This document shows, one piece after another, positions 41,225-49,830 of a stretch of 58,825 nt of DNA. The first letter of the stretch is position 1. Each line of letters begins with the position of its first letter. The DNA is from an uncultured Oscillospiraceae bacterium (GTDB lineage: Bacteria > Bacillota > Clostridia > Oscillospirales > Oscillospiraceae): the NCBI GenBank assembly GCA_947627285.1, contig CANQVL010000012.1, forward strand, positions 1 through 58,825, written 5' to 3'. Below the pieces are notes generated by a model. The model was not told where the DNA came from. It saw nothing but the letters and a program-made list of their open reading frames with translations, and made no database searches. The position numbers and the translations under genes were made by a program.

Positions 41225-42365
41225 TTCTCAAATACTCCTCTATATCCCTCTGTTCACTCATCACCGAGCCGCTGACGAGCTCCGGTCTGCCGCCGCCGCG
41301 GCCTTGGAGGGCGGCGTTCATATCCTTTGACACGGCGCGCAGGTCCACGCGCTTTGACGCCAGCGCGTACCTGTAGCCGCTCTCCTCATCGCCGGAAAAG
41401 ACAGCGGCGACAGCGCACTTTTCCGCGGCGGAGCCGGCAAAGGCCTGAAGCTCCTTCATATCAAGATCCGGCTCAAAAAACACCAGGTTCCCCTCAGTAT
41501 CGGGAAGCGCCGCCAGCTTTTCCTCAAGCATCTGCCGCCGGAGCCCCACAAGCTTAAATTTGAGCCTGTCCCGCTCGCGCATGAGCCGCTCCACGGCCTG
41601 CGTCACCCCGCCCCGGGGGGAGGATAAAAGCGCGGAGATGTCCGCCGCCGTCTTTGAGCGCTTTACGTAGTCCTCATACGCCCGGCTCCCCGCCAGCATA
41701 CGCAGGCGCACGCCGTTTTTCCGGCGAATGGACTCGAAAATCTTTATGACGCCGATCTCCCCGGTCCGCTTCACGTGCGGCGCGCAGCAGGCGCAGACGT
41801 CCACGCCCTCAATAGTGACAAGCCGCACGTTCTCCGTAAGCTCCAGCTTACTGCGGTACTCAAGCTTTTGAAGCTCCCCGGGGCTTGGGAAGCTCTGCGT
41901 GACGGGCACGTCACGCCATATGACCTCGTTTGCCTCGCGCTCGATATCCGAAAGCTTCGCCTCGTCGAGAAATCCGTCAAAGTCCACTATCACGCCGTCA
42001 ACGCCCATGTGGAAGCCCACGTTGGCGTACCCCCGGCGGCGGTGGACTATGCCGGACACGATGTGCTCGGCGGTGTGGTTCTGCATATTTGAAAAGCGCT
42101 TTTCCCAGTCGATAACGCCGTGTACGGTCTCTCCCGCCGCAAGCCTTCCGTCGCACCGGTGTATGACCTCGCCACCGCGGTCAAAGGTGTGCAGGACATT
42201 TACCGCGCCGATAGTCCCCACGTCAGCGGGGTTGCCGCCTCCCTCCGGGAAAAACGCCGTTTTGTCCAGGATTATCTCAAAATACCCGTCAATTTCCCGG
42301 CAATCCAGCACCTTCGCGTCAAACTCGGCGATGTGCGAGTCCTCATAGTAAAGCTTACGTGTCAT
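41214..42365 (-). CDS. alanyl-tRNA editing protein (AlaX-like with DHHA1 domain)
   Basis: A 383-residue AlaX-L type protein. The editing domain (about 1-240) has zinc-binding HTAEH near residue 97 and CACCAPHV near 191; a coiled linker (about 245-285, VERLMRERDRLKFKLVGLRRQ) and a C-terminal DHHA1-like domain follow. It removes wrongly attached serine or glycine from tRNA-Ala in trans. It overlaps the upstream HAD gene by 4 nt and the downstream GyrI-like gene by 11 nt. The glycine-rich GRGGGRPE near the end matches DHHA1. Confidence 0.88.
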   Translation of the reverse strand: MTRKLYYEDSHIAEFDAKVLDCREIDGYFEIILDKTAFFPEGGGNPADVGTIGAVNVLHTFDRGGEVIHRCDGRLAAGETVHGVIDWEKRFSNMQNHTAEHIVSGIVHRRRGYANVGFHMGVDGVIVDFDGFLDEAKLSDIEREANEVIWRDVPVTQSFPSPGELQKLEYRSKLELTENVRLVTIEGVDVCACCAPHVKRTGEIGVIKIFESIRRKNGVRLRMLAGSRAYEDYVKRSKTAADISALLSSPRGGVTQAVERLMRERDRLKFKLVGLRRQMLEEKLAALPDTEGNLVFFEPDLDMKELQAFAGSAAEKCAVAAVFSGDEESGYRYALASKRVDLRAVSKDMNAALQGRGGGRPELVSGSVMSEQRDIEEYLRNGI

Positions 42366-43102
42366 AAAATATTCTCCTCAACAAACCTCGCCGCGCCGTC
42401 GGCGTCGCAGTCCCCGGCGTAAAATCCGGCGGCGGCTTTGACCTCTGGTATGGCGTTTTCCATGGCGACGCCTATGCCGCAGCGCTTTACGCACTCTATA
42501 TCGTCAAAGTCGTCCCCGAAGTAGGCGCAATCTGCTGGACTTATGCCAAACGCGCCCAGCATCTCCCGAACGCCGTTCCACTTCGTCGCCTCGCGGCTCA
42601 TGAATTGCCAGAGCACCCCACCCTCAATGGAGGTGCAGTATGTATCCCCCGTCAGGGCATTTCTCACCTCCTCCTCGGAAACGCCGCTCACCAGCACCTT
42701 GTAAAGCGTCCCCTCCGGCGGTTCGGGAAAGCCCGCGTATACCGCGGCGTTCCATATCGGTATGGGCTCGCTTGCGAATATGCCACGGCTTGTCTCCGCC
42801 GAGACCACGGCATTGGGGATGCCTATGAGCTTTGAGATGACCGCCCTGCCTGTGTCGCGGCTTATCTCGTTGACAAGCTCCCCCTTTGGCAGAACCACCC
42901 GCGCCCCGTTGAGGGTGGCGGCGGCTTCAAACTCATCAAATACATCAAACTCCCTCAGTGTCCTCTCAGGCCTCGCGGACGCCGCCAGAACGCGTATGCC
43001 GCGCCCGCGGCACCGCTCAAGGACGTTGCGGGAATATCGGGACACCGTCTTATCCCGCCGCAAAAGCGTGTTGTCCAGGTCAAATATGACTGCCCTTACC
43101 AT
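42362..43102 (-). CDS. HAD-superfamily hydrolase, Cof/YidA type
   Basis: A 246-residue HAD IIB phosphatase: motif I VIFDLDNTLLRRD at residue 4, the Cof-type cap domain (about 80-180) and motif IV CAYFGDDFDDIECVKRCG near residue 195. Cof-type enzymes dephosphorylate sugar phosphates, pyridoxal phosphate or flavin nucleotides. The ATG at 43102 with GGAGGAAGGT just upstream was preferred over an in-frame TTG. It is the first gene of a seven-gene minus-strand run ending with metH, behind a good promoter. Confidence 0.85.
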   Translation of the reverse strand: MVRAVIFDLDNTLLRRDKTVSRYSRNVLERCRGRGIRVLAASARPERTLREFDVFDEFEAAATLNGARVVLPKGELVNEISRDTGRAVISKLIGIPNAVVSAETSRGIFASEPIPIWNAAVYAGFPEPPEGTLYKVLVSGVSEEEVRNALTGDTYCTSIEGGVLWQFMSREATKWNGVREMLGAFGISPADCAYFGDDFDDIECVKRCGIGVAMENAIPEVKAAAGFYAGDCDADGAARFVEENIL

Positions 43103-43140
43103 ACCTTCCTCCAAGCTGTCAAGTCACTTTATTAAATCGC

Positions 43141-43169
43141 ATTATACCCTTCAACCGTCAAAAACGCAA
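43141..43169 (-). promoter_or_regulatory. promoter of the HAD-alaX-gyrI-nudix-metF-metH operon
   Basis: On the minus strand TTGCGT (43164-43169) and TATAAT (43141-43146), spacing 17 bp, 39 nt upstream of the first start codon. Confidence 0.75.
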
Positions 43170-43181
43170 GATTAAAAAGGA

Positions 43182-44318
43182 CTATTTCAGCTTCACCCTC
43201 AGAGTACCGGCGGCGGCCCTGAGCTCGCGGATAAAGGTGTCCGCCTCCTGCGTTGTGGAGAATCTTGACAGGCTCACGCGGACAGCCCCGTCTATGACCT
43301 CCGGGCTCTCCCCCATGGCCTCAAGTACGTGGCTCCTTGCCCCCCTGCGGCAGGCTGAGGACTTGGAGACGCATATGCCCCTGGCGTCCAGGAGGTTCAT
43401 TATGACCTCACTTTTGTACCCCGGCAGGGAAATGCTCAGGATATGCGGCGCGCCGCTCTCGCCGATTATTTGAAGTCCCGGTATCGCCGAGGGAAGCTCA
43501 GACACCAGGTGCTCCTTTATCCCCCTCATGCGCCCGGCGTCCTCCGTAAAGGTGCTCCCGCACGCCTTCGCCGCGGCGCCGAAGCCCAGTATCGCCGGCA
43601 TGGGCTCCGTTCCGGGGCGGGCCTCCCCCTCCTGCCCGCCGCCTGTGACCAGCGGCGGCAGCCGCAGACCCCGGCGGACGTAGAGCGCCCCCGCGCCCTT
43701 GGGTCCGTGTATCTTGTGGGAGCTCACCGTCACCAGGTCCGCGCCCAGCTTTTTTGGTGTGAAGGGAACCTTCAAAAGCGCCTGGACGCAGTCCGAATGG
43801 ACTAAAACGCGCGGGGATACGCGCCTCGCCGCCGAGGATATGGCGGCAATATCCGAGACAGCCCCCGTCTCGTTGTTAACAAGCATGAGCGAAATGAGCC
43901 CCGTGTCCTCCCTCAACGCCCCCATTACGGCATCAACGGATATTCTGCCGGACCTGTCAGGCTTCAGGAACGTGACCTCATAGCCCTGTGCCTGAAGGCT
44001 GAGGCACGTCTTTCTCACGGCGTCGTGCTCAGCCTGGGAGGTTATGATGTGCCTGAGCTTATGGCGCTGAAGGTAGGCCGCGCCGCGTATGGCCATATTG
44101 TCCCCCTCGGTGCCGCCGGAGGTGAAGATGAGCTCAGAAGCGTCGCACCCCACAGCCTTAGCGACGCTCTCCCTGGCGCGCCTCAGCTCCTCGGCGGCTC
44201 TTCTCCCCAGGGCATAGCCTGAGGACGGGTTGCCGTACTCCTCCGTGAGCGCCCTCATCACGGCCTCCACAGCCTCGGGGCAGGGCATTGTGGTGGCGGC
44301 GTTGTCAAAATAAATCAT
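43182..44318 (-). CDS. cysteine desulfurase (NifS/IscS family)
   Basis: A 378-residue class-V aminotransferase: the PLP lysine lies in SSHKIHGPKG near residue 203, the substrate-binding start is YFDNAATT, the catalytic cysteine loop is SKSSACRRG near 326, and EHDAV near 104 stacks on PLP. It takes sulfur from cysteine for Fe-S clusters or thiolated cofactors. The short form of the Cys loop fits the group II or Firmicutes NifS-like enzymes. No IscU or thiI neighbour is in view. It is divergent from mtaB, whose product needs Fe-S clusters. Start preceded by AAGGAG. Confidence 0.9.
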   Translation of the reverse strand: MIYFDNAATTMPCPEAVEAVMRALTEEYGNPSSGYALGRRAAEELRRARESVAKAVGCDASELIFTSGGTEGDNMAIRGAAYLQRHKLRHIITSQAEHDAVRKTCLSLQAQGYEVTFLKPDRSGRISVDAVMGALREDTGLISLMLVNNETGAVSDIAAISSAARRVSPRVLVHSDCVQALLKVPFTPKKLGADLVTVSSHKIHGPKGAGALYVRRGLRLPPLVTGGGQEGEARPGTEPMPAILGFGAAAKACGSTFTEDAGRMRGIKEHLVSELPSAIPGLQIIGESGAPHILSISLPGYKSEVIMNLLDARGICVSKSSACRRGARSHVLEAMGESPEVIDGAVRVSLSRFSTTQEADTFIRELRAAAGTLRVKLK

Positions 44319-44330
44319 GGCGTTTTCTCC

Positions 44331-44359
44331 TTGATTTACACAAAGCTTTATACTATAAT
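44331..44359 (+). promoter_or_regulatory. promoter of mtaB
   Basis: TTGATT (44331-44336) and TATAAT (44354-44359), spacing 17 bp, about 41 nt before the start codon. Confidence 0.75.
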
Positions 44360-44400
44360 ACCAGATTATACACCGAATTTTTAATTAGGACAATACCATT

Positions 44401-45684
44401 ATGAGAATACACATACACACCCTGGGCTGTAAGGTAAATCAGTTTGAATCCCAGGCCATGGAGACGATGCTCACAAATCTCGGGCACACCGTCACGCAGG
44501 ACGAGGCGGGGCTTGACGCCATAGTCATCAACACCTGCGCCGTCACCGCCGAGGCGGGGCGCAAGTCGCGGCAGGCCATAAGGCGCCTTTCCGAGCTTAA
44601 CCCCGGCGCGCTGGTCGCCGTCTGCGGCTGTTGGAGCCAGGCGGAGGCAAAGGCGGCGTCGGAGCTTGGGGACATAGTTTACGGCACCGGCGACAAATCG
44701 GGCTTCGTGGAGGCGCTGGACAGGGCTCTTGTGGAGCGGCAAAGCGTCCTTCGCGTGGACAACGCCTTTGACCGGCGCTCCTTCGAGCTGCTCCCCGCCG
44801 GAAGTCCAGCCTCACGCACCCGCGCGCTTCTCAAGATCGAGGACGGGTGCGTAAACTTCTGCACCTACTGCGTCATACCCTACACCAGGGGGAGAGTGCG
44901 CTCCCTGGCGCTTGAAGACTGCGCCTCGGAGTCCGCGAGGCTCATGGCGGATGGCTGTCGGGAGATAGTCCTCACCGGCATCGAGATAGCCTCCTACGGC
45001 GCGGACCTCCCCGGAAAGCCAACTCTTGTAGACGCTGTAAAGGCGGCGGCAAACGCCGCGCCCTCCTGCCGCATACGTTTAGGCTCCCTGGAGCCCCGTG
45101 TCGTCACGGAGGAATTCTGCCGGGAGCTCTCCGCGCTCCCCAACCTGTGCCCCCACTTCCATCTGTCACTGCAAAGCGGCTGTGACGCCACACTGGAGCG
45201 TATGAAGCGCAAATATGACACCGCCCGCTTTTATGAAGCTGTGGAGCTTCTTCGCTCGACCTTTGACAACTGCGGCATAACCGCAGACCTGATAACCGGC
45301 TTTCCCGGCGAGACGGAGGAGGAGTTTTCCGAAACCCTCGCCTTTATCGAGAAATGCGCCTTCAGCTCCATGCACGTCTTCCCCTACTCCCTCCGCCCCG
45401 GCACCGCCGCGGCGTCCATGGAGCAGCTGCCACGGGCGCTGAAGGAGTCCCGCGCCCGCACCGCCGGCGCTCTTGCCCGCCGCATGAGAGACGCGTTTTT
45501 GGCATCCCAGGTGGGCAGGACGCTCCCGGTACTCTTTGAAGCCGAGGAAAGCGGCATTTGGTCAGGCCACGCGGAAAATTACGTTCTCGTCCACGCAAAG
45601 GGGGAAAATCTTCACAACGCTGTGGTAAATGTACAAATCACCGGCGCTGAGAACGGGGCGCTTTGGGGAAATGCCCTCTTGTAA
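44401..45684 (+). CDS. mtaB: tRNA t6A37 methylthiotransferase MtaB
   Basis: A 427-residue radical-SAM methylthiotransferase. N-terminal UPF0004 domain with cluster-binding cysteines (TLGCKVN, NTCAVTAEAG, VCGCW), central radical SAM motif CVNFCTYC near residue 149, and a C-terminal TRAM domain. It converts t6A37 to ms2t6A37 in tRNAs reading ANN codons. The TLGCKVNQ opening separates MtaB from RimO and MiaB. Own promoter upstream. It is followed by serC, whose promoter overlaps the mtaB stop codon. Confidence 0.93.
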   Translation: MRIHIHTLGCKVNQFESQAMETMLTNLGHTVTQDEAGLDAIVINTCAVTAEAGRKSRQAIRRLSELNPGALVAVCGCWSQAEAKAASELGDIVYGTGDKSGFVEALDRALVERQSVLRVDNAFDRRSFELLPAGSPASRTRALLKIEDGCVNFCTYCVIPYTRGRVRSLALEDCASESARLMADGCREIVLTGIEIASYGADLPGKPTLVDAVKAAANAAPSCRIRLGSLEPRVVTEEFCRELSALPNLCPHFHLSLQSGCDATLERMKRKYDTARFYEAVELLRSTFDNCGITADLITGFPGETEEEFSETLAFIEKCAFSSMHVFPYSLRPGTAAASMEQLPRALKESRARTAGALARRMRDAFLASQVGRTLPVLFEAEESGIWSGHAENYVLVHAKGENLHNAVVNVQITGAENGALWGNALL

Positions 45685-45707
45685 AATTCTCTGTAATTAT
45701 GTATAAT
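45679..45707 (+). promoter_or_regulatory. promoter of serC
   Basis: TTGTAA (45679-45684) and TATAAT (45702-45707), spacing 17 bp; the -35 box overlaps the mtaB stop codon. Confidence 0.7.
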
Positions 45708-45749
45708 TTACTTGATTAAAGAAGCCTGGCTTCAAGGGAGAGCTGTTCC

Positions 45750-46835
45750 ATGTTCAACGAAAGGATCTACAATTTCTCCGCCGGGCCCTCCATGCTGCCG
45801 CTTCCGGTGCTGGAGAGAGCCGCCGGGGAGCTTAAAAATTTCGGCGGAACCGGTATGTCCGTAATGGAGATGTCCCACCGCTCCAGGGCGTATCAGGACA
45901 TATTTGACGAGACGAAGTCGCTTATGCGCGAGGTCCTGTCCGTGCCCGACACACACGAGATAATCTTCATGCAGGGCGGCGCAACGGGGCAGTTTGCCGC
46001 GGTCGCCATGAACCTCATCGGCATGACCGGCGCCGCCGACTACGCCATAACCGGAAACTTCTCCGGCCTTGCCGCCAAAGAGGCGAAAAAATACGGCGCA
46101 GTCCGCGTTGCCGCCGACACCACTGATGTAAAGCACACACGTATACCGCGCCAGAGCGAGCTCAGGCTCAGCGAAGACGCCTCCTATTTCCACTACTGCG
46201 CCAACAACACCATCTACGGAACGGAGTGGGATTACGTTCCCAAGGCCCCCTGCCCCGTGGTCTCGGACATGAGCTCAAACATACTCTCAAAGCCCGTGGA
46301 CATAGCCTCTCACGGCGTAATTTACGCCGGCGTGCAGAAAAATATGGCGCCGGCGGGCATGGCGGCAGTCATCATCGACAAGTCCATCGCCGGTCACGAG
46401 CTGCCCTTCACGCCCACGATTCTGAGCTATAAGACCGCCATTGAAAAGGACTCCATGTACAACACGCCCCCCACCTACAACATCTATATGCTGGGGCTCA
46501 TGCTCAAGTGGGTGAAGGAGATGGGCGGAGTGCGGGGAATGGAGGAGCTTCGCGAGAAGCGCGCCTCAATGCTTTACGATTTCCTGGACAACTCCAAAAT
46601 GTTTACCGGCTGTGCCGAGCCCGGCTCCCGCTCGAAAATGAACGTCACCTTCCGCACCTCATCTCCCGACCTGGACGCCGCGTTCGTAAAGGAGGCGGCG
46701 TCAAAGGGGCTCGTCTCCCTGGCGGGCCACCGCATAGTCGGCGGTATGCGCGCCTCCATATATAACGCCATGCCGGTGGAGGGCGTCAAGAGGCTTGTGG
46801 ACTTCATGGGCGAGTTTGAGACGCGCGGCAGATAA
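45750..46835 (+). CDS. serC: phosphoserine aminotransferase
   Basis: A 361-residue SerC: opening IYNFSAGPSMLPLPV, EMSHRS near residue 36, PLP lysine in YAGVQKNMAPAG near 196, and NTPPTYNIYML near 237. It makes phosphoserine from 3-phosphohydroxypyruvate and glutamate, the second step of serine synthesis. It precedes the phosphoglycerate dehydrogenase gene by 59 nt, so both serine steps are together. Start preceded by AAGGGAG. Confidence 0.95.
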   Translation: MFNERIYNFSAGPSMLPLPVLERAAGELKNFGGTGMSVMEMSHRSRAYQDIFDETKSLMREVLSVPDTHEIIFMQGGATGQFAAVAMNLIGMTGAADYAITGNFSGLAAKEAKKYGAVRVAADTTDVKHTRIPRQSELRLSEDASYFHYCANNTIYGTEWDYVPKAPCPVVSDMSSNILSKPVDIASHGVIYAGVQKNMAPAGMAAVIIDKSIAGHELPFTPTILSYKTAIEKDSMYNTPPTYNIYMLGLMLKWVKEMGGVRGMEELREKRASMLYDFLDNSKMFTGCAEPGSRSKMNVTFRTSSPDLDAAFVKEAASKGLVSLAGHRIVGGMRASIYNAMPVEGVKRLVDFMGEFETRGR

Positions 46836-46894
46836 CGCCCCGGCAAAACAGCGCAAAAGCTTTGAATATCCATACTGATTTGAGGTATATAATT

Positions 46895-48070
46895 ATGATC
46901 AAAATAAAAACCATCAACAACATCTCCCCCGCCTGCCGCGCCATACTTGACCCCGCAAAATACGACGTGGGCGAGGATCCGGAAAACCCGGAGGTAATCT
47001 TCGTCCGCGCCTCCTCCCTGCTGGACTACGAATTCGGCGACAGGCTCCTGTGCGTCGCCCGGGCCGGCATAGGCGTCAACACCATACCCCTGGAGAAGCT
47101 CGCGGAAATGGGCGTCGTGGTGTTCAACACCCCCGGCGGCAACGCCAACGGCGTGAAGGAGATATTCCTCATGGCGCTGGGAATGGCCTGCCGCGACATC
47201 CTGGGCGCGATCCAATGGGTCCTGAACTTTGACACCAAGGAGCGGGACGTCTCCGTGGTCATGGAAAAGGTGAAAAAGCAGTTTGCGGGTCCCGAGTACA
47301 TGGGCAAGAAGATAGGCGTCATCGGAATGGGCAACGTGGGGCGCCGCGTGTCCAACATCTGCCAGCACCTGGGAATGGACGTATACGGCTACGACCCCTA
47401 CCTCTCCGTGGACGCGGCGTGGGCCATCTCCAACAAGGTCGTCAGGGTAGACAGGCTCGAGGACCTTTGCGACTGTGACTTTATAACCCTCCACGTCCCC
47501 CTCACCGACGAGACGCGCGACATGGTAAACGCCGAATTCCTCTCAAAGATGAAGGACGGCGTGCGCATAATCAACTACGCACGCCAGCAGGTGGTCAACG
47601 AGGACGCCATACGCGCCGCCCTCAACACCGGCAAGGTGGCGCGCTTCGTCACCGACTTCCCCACCAACACCCTCATCGGCACAAAGAACGTGGTCATGAC
47701 GCCGCACCTGGGCGGGACCACCTGGGAGTCTGAGGAGAACTGCGCGGTCATGGCGGCGCAGGAGGCTCGGGACTACATCGAAAACGGCAACATTAACAAC
47801 TCCGTGAACTTCGGGAAGGCCGTCATGTCCCCCTCCCGTCTTGCCCGCCTTTGCGTGTTCCACAAAAACGTCCCCTCAATGATTGCCAAGATAACCGCCG
47901 CCGTATCCGGTCAGGGGATCAACATCGAAAACATGGTCAACTCCTCCCTTAAGGGCAGTAAGATAAGCTACACCATGCTGGAACTGGGTGAACAGCCCGA
48001 CAGCTCCCTCGCCGACGCGGTCAAGGCGATAAACGGCGTTGTGCGCGTGCGCGTCATCGACGCAAAGTAA
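46895..48070 (+). CDS. serA: D-3-phosphoglycerate dehydrogenase with ACT domain
   Basis: A 391-residue D-2-hydroxyacid dehydrogenase of the SerA type: NAD-binding GVIGMGNVGRRV near residue 148, catalytic Arg in NYARQQVV, Glu in the next helix and His in TPHLGGTT, then a C-terminal ACT domain (about 320-391) for serine feedback. The usual ARGG after the catalytic Arg is ARQQ, a minor variation. ATG at 46895 (GAGG upstream) preferred over the ATG at 46862. It follows serC in one operon. Confidence 0.92.
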   Translation: MIKIKTINNISPACRAILDPAKYDVGEDPENPEVIFVRASSLLDYEFGDRLLCVARAGIGVNTIPLEKLAEMGVVVFNTPGGNANGVKEIFLMALGMACRDILGAIQWVLNFDTKERDVSVVMEKVKKQFAGPEYMGKKIGVIGMGNVGRRVSNICQHLGMDVYGYDPYLSVDAAWAISNKVVRVDRLEDLCDCDFITLHVPLTDETRDMVNAEFLSKMKDGVRIINYARQQVVNEDAIRAALNTGKVARFVTDFPTNTLIGTKNVVMTPHLGGTTWESEENCAVMAAQEARDYIENGNINNSVNFGKAVMSPSRLARLCVFHKNVPSMIAKITAAVSGQGINIENMVNSSLKGSKISYTMLELGEQPDSSLADAVKAINGVVRVRVIDAK

Positions 48071-48118
48071 GCGCCTCGCCCGCCGGATGCCGTCCCTCTA
48101 AACTGAAAGGTAGTTTTT

Positions 48119-49024
48119 ATGTCAAAAACCCTACTCATCGTCAATCCCGTCTCCGGAAAAGGGCGGGCAAAGAACGTGCTCATCGACATCCTCTCCGCCC
48201 TTTGCGCGGGAGGGGAGAATGTGGGCGTGTGCATAACCGAAAAGCGGGGCGACGCCTCGGACTTTGCCGAAAAATACGGTCCCGGCGTGGAGCGTGTGGT
48301 TTGCACCGGCGGCGACGGCACGCTGAACGAGGTCATATCCGGCCTTATGCGCCTCTCCCCCGACGCGCGTCCCGGCATAAGCTATATCCCGCTGGGCACC
48401 ACGAACGACATGGCGACCTCCCTCTCCATTCCAAAGACGCCCAGGGACGCCATTGAAAACCTCACCGTCTGTTCTGAGCCGCGTGTGCTTGACGTGGGAC
48501 AGCTGGGGCAGGATTACTTCGGCTATGTGGCGGCCTTCGGCACCTTTACAAACGTGCCCTTCACCACCCCGCAGGCGGCAAAGAACACCTTCGGATACCT
48601 GGCGTACCTTATGGAGGCGCTGGGGAAGCTCACGGAGATCACCGCCCACCACACAAGGGTGTGGTATGACGGGGGATACATCGAGGGCGACCTGCTTTTC
48701 GGCTTTGTCACCAATTCTCTGACAGTCGCCGGCGGGATCGTGAAATTCGACGAAGAAAACGTCTCCCTGGACGACGGGCTCTTTGAGGTCCTGCTCATAC
48801 GCAAGCCGCGCAACATCGTGGAGCTCAACGACACCCTCGCCAACATCTTAAAGCGCAACTTCAACTCCGACAATGTGACCTTGCTCCATACAAGCCGCAT
48901 AAGCTTCTCCTTTGACGGCGACGTGCAGTGGACGCGCGACGGCGAGGACGGCGGGATATACAGGAGCGTGGACATCGTGAACCACCGCCGCGCCGTGCGC
49001 ATATCCGTGGGTAACGGAATATGA
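48119..49024 (+). CDS. diacylglycerol/lipid kinase (DagK/YegS family)
   Basis: A 301-residue protein with the diacylglycerol-kinase catalytic domain: NPVSGKGRAKN at residue 8, GGDGTLNEVISG near 63 and GTTNDMATSL near 94, the phosphate- and nucleotide-binding loops, and a C-terminal beta-sandwich. It phosphorylates diacylglycerol or a related lipid, recycling it in phospholipid metabolism. The stop overlaps the ymdB start by 4 nt. Acts at the membrane surface without membrane segments. Confidence 0.9.
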   Translation: MSKTLLIVNPVSGKGRAKNVLIDILSALCAGGENVGVCITEKRGDASDFAEKYGPGVERVVCTGGDGTLNEVISGLMRLSPDARPGISYIPLGTTNDMATSLSIPKTPRDAIENLTVCSEPRVLDVGQLGQDYFGYVAAFGTFTNVPFTTPQAAKNTFGYLAYLMEALGKLTEITAHHTRVWYDGGYIEGDLLFGFVTNSLTVAGGIVKFDEENVSLDDGLFEVLLIRKPRNIVELNDTLANILKRNFNSDNVTLLHTSRISFSFDGDVQWTRDGEDGGIYRSVDIVNHRRAVRISVGNGI

Positions 49025-49791
49025 GGATCCTTGCGATAGGCGACGTGGTGGGAGAGCCCGGCATTGACTGCCTGCGGCGCGCGCTTTGGACGTTCCGAAA
49101 AGAAAAAAAGGCGGATTTTTGCGTCGTAAACGGAGAAAATGCCCATATGTCCGGCATCACGCCCGATGAGGCGGAGGACATATTTTCAGCCGGCGCGGAT
49201 GTTATAACTCTCGGCAACCACGCTTTCCGCCAGGGCTCCATCATACCCCGGCTTGAGGAAAGACCGAATATTTTAAGGCCCGCCAACCTCTCCCCCTCGG
49301 CTCCCGGCATGGGATGGGGAGAATTTGACACACCCTTTGGGGGCGTCGCCGTCATAAATCTCATCGGCAGGCTTGGCATGGACCCAGCCGAGAGCCCTTT
49401 TTTTGAGGCGGAGCGGATATTGAAGCGTTTGACGGCTAAAATTATCCTTATAGACTTCCACGCCGAGGCCACAAGCGAAAAGGGCGCCCTGGCGTGGCAC
49501 CTGGACGGTCGGGTTTCCGCCCTGTGGGGGACCCACACCCACGTCCAGACCTCCGACGCCCGCGTGCTTCCGTCGGGCACCGGCTTTGTAACGGACCTGG
49601 GCATGACCGGCGCCGCGGATTCCGTTCTGGGGATAAAGCCCGAGCAATCCGTCCGGCTTTTCCTCGGCGACCCGCGCCGTACCCCGTACTCCGCCCCCGG
49701 CGGTGCGAGGAAGCTTGAGGGCGCGCTGTTTGAAATAGACAACGCGACAGGAAAATGCCTGACAGCGGAGACGTTCCGCGTTATCAAATAA
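49021..49791 (+). CDS. YmdB-family metallophosphodiesterase
   Basis: A 256-residue calcineurin-like phosphoesterase of the YmdB group: IGDVVG at residue 6, NGENAH near 38, LGNHAF near 66, DFHAEATSEK near 141 and GTHTHVQTSD near 168, which carry the di-metal ligands. B. subtilis YmdB cleaves 2',3'-cyclic nucleotides and influences biofilm, sporulation and motility choices. The usual GNHTWD is LGNHAF here. It overlaps the lipid kinase by 4 nt. A hairpin without U-run follows at 49795-49814. Confidence 0.87.
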   Translation: MRILAIGDVVGEPGIDCLRRALWTFRKEKKADFCVVNGENAHMSGITPDEAEDIFSAGADVITLGNHAFRQGSIIPRLEERPNILRPANLSPSAPGMGWGEFDTPFGGVAVINLIGRLGMDPAESPFFEAERILKRLTAKIILIDFHAEATSEKGALAWHLDGRVSALWGTHTHVQTSDARVLPSGTGFVTDLGMTGAADSVLGIKPEQSVRLFLGDPRRTPYSAPGGARKLEGALFEIDNATGKCLTAETFRVIK

Positions 49792-49794
49792 TCA

Positions 49795-49814
49795 GGCGGG
49801 TCTTTTGACCCGCC
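49795..49814 (+). other. hairpin between ymdB-like and helicase genes
   Basis: GGCGGGTC (49795-49802) / GACCCGCC (49807-49814) with a TTTT loop and no U-run after it. It may be an RNA processing or attenuation element rather than a terminator; the next gene starts 17 nt on. Confidence 0.45.
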
Positions 49815-49830
49815 ATCTTAGAAGGGAGGG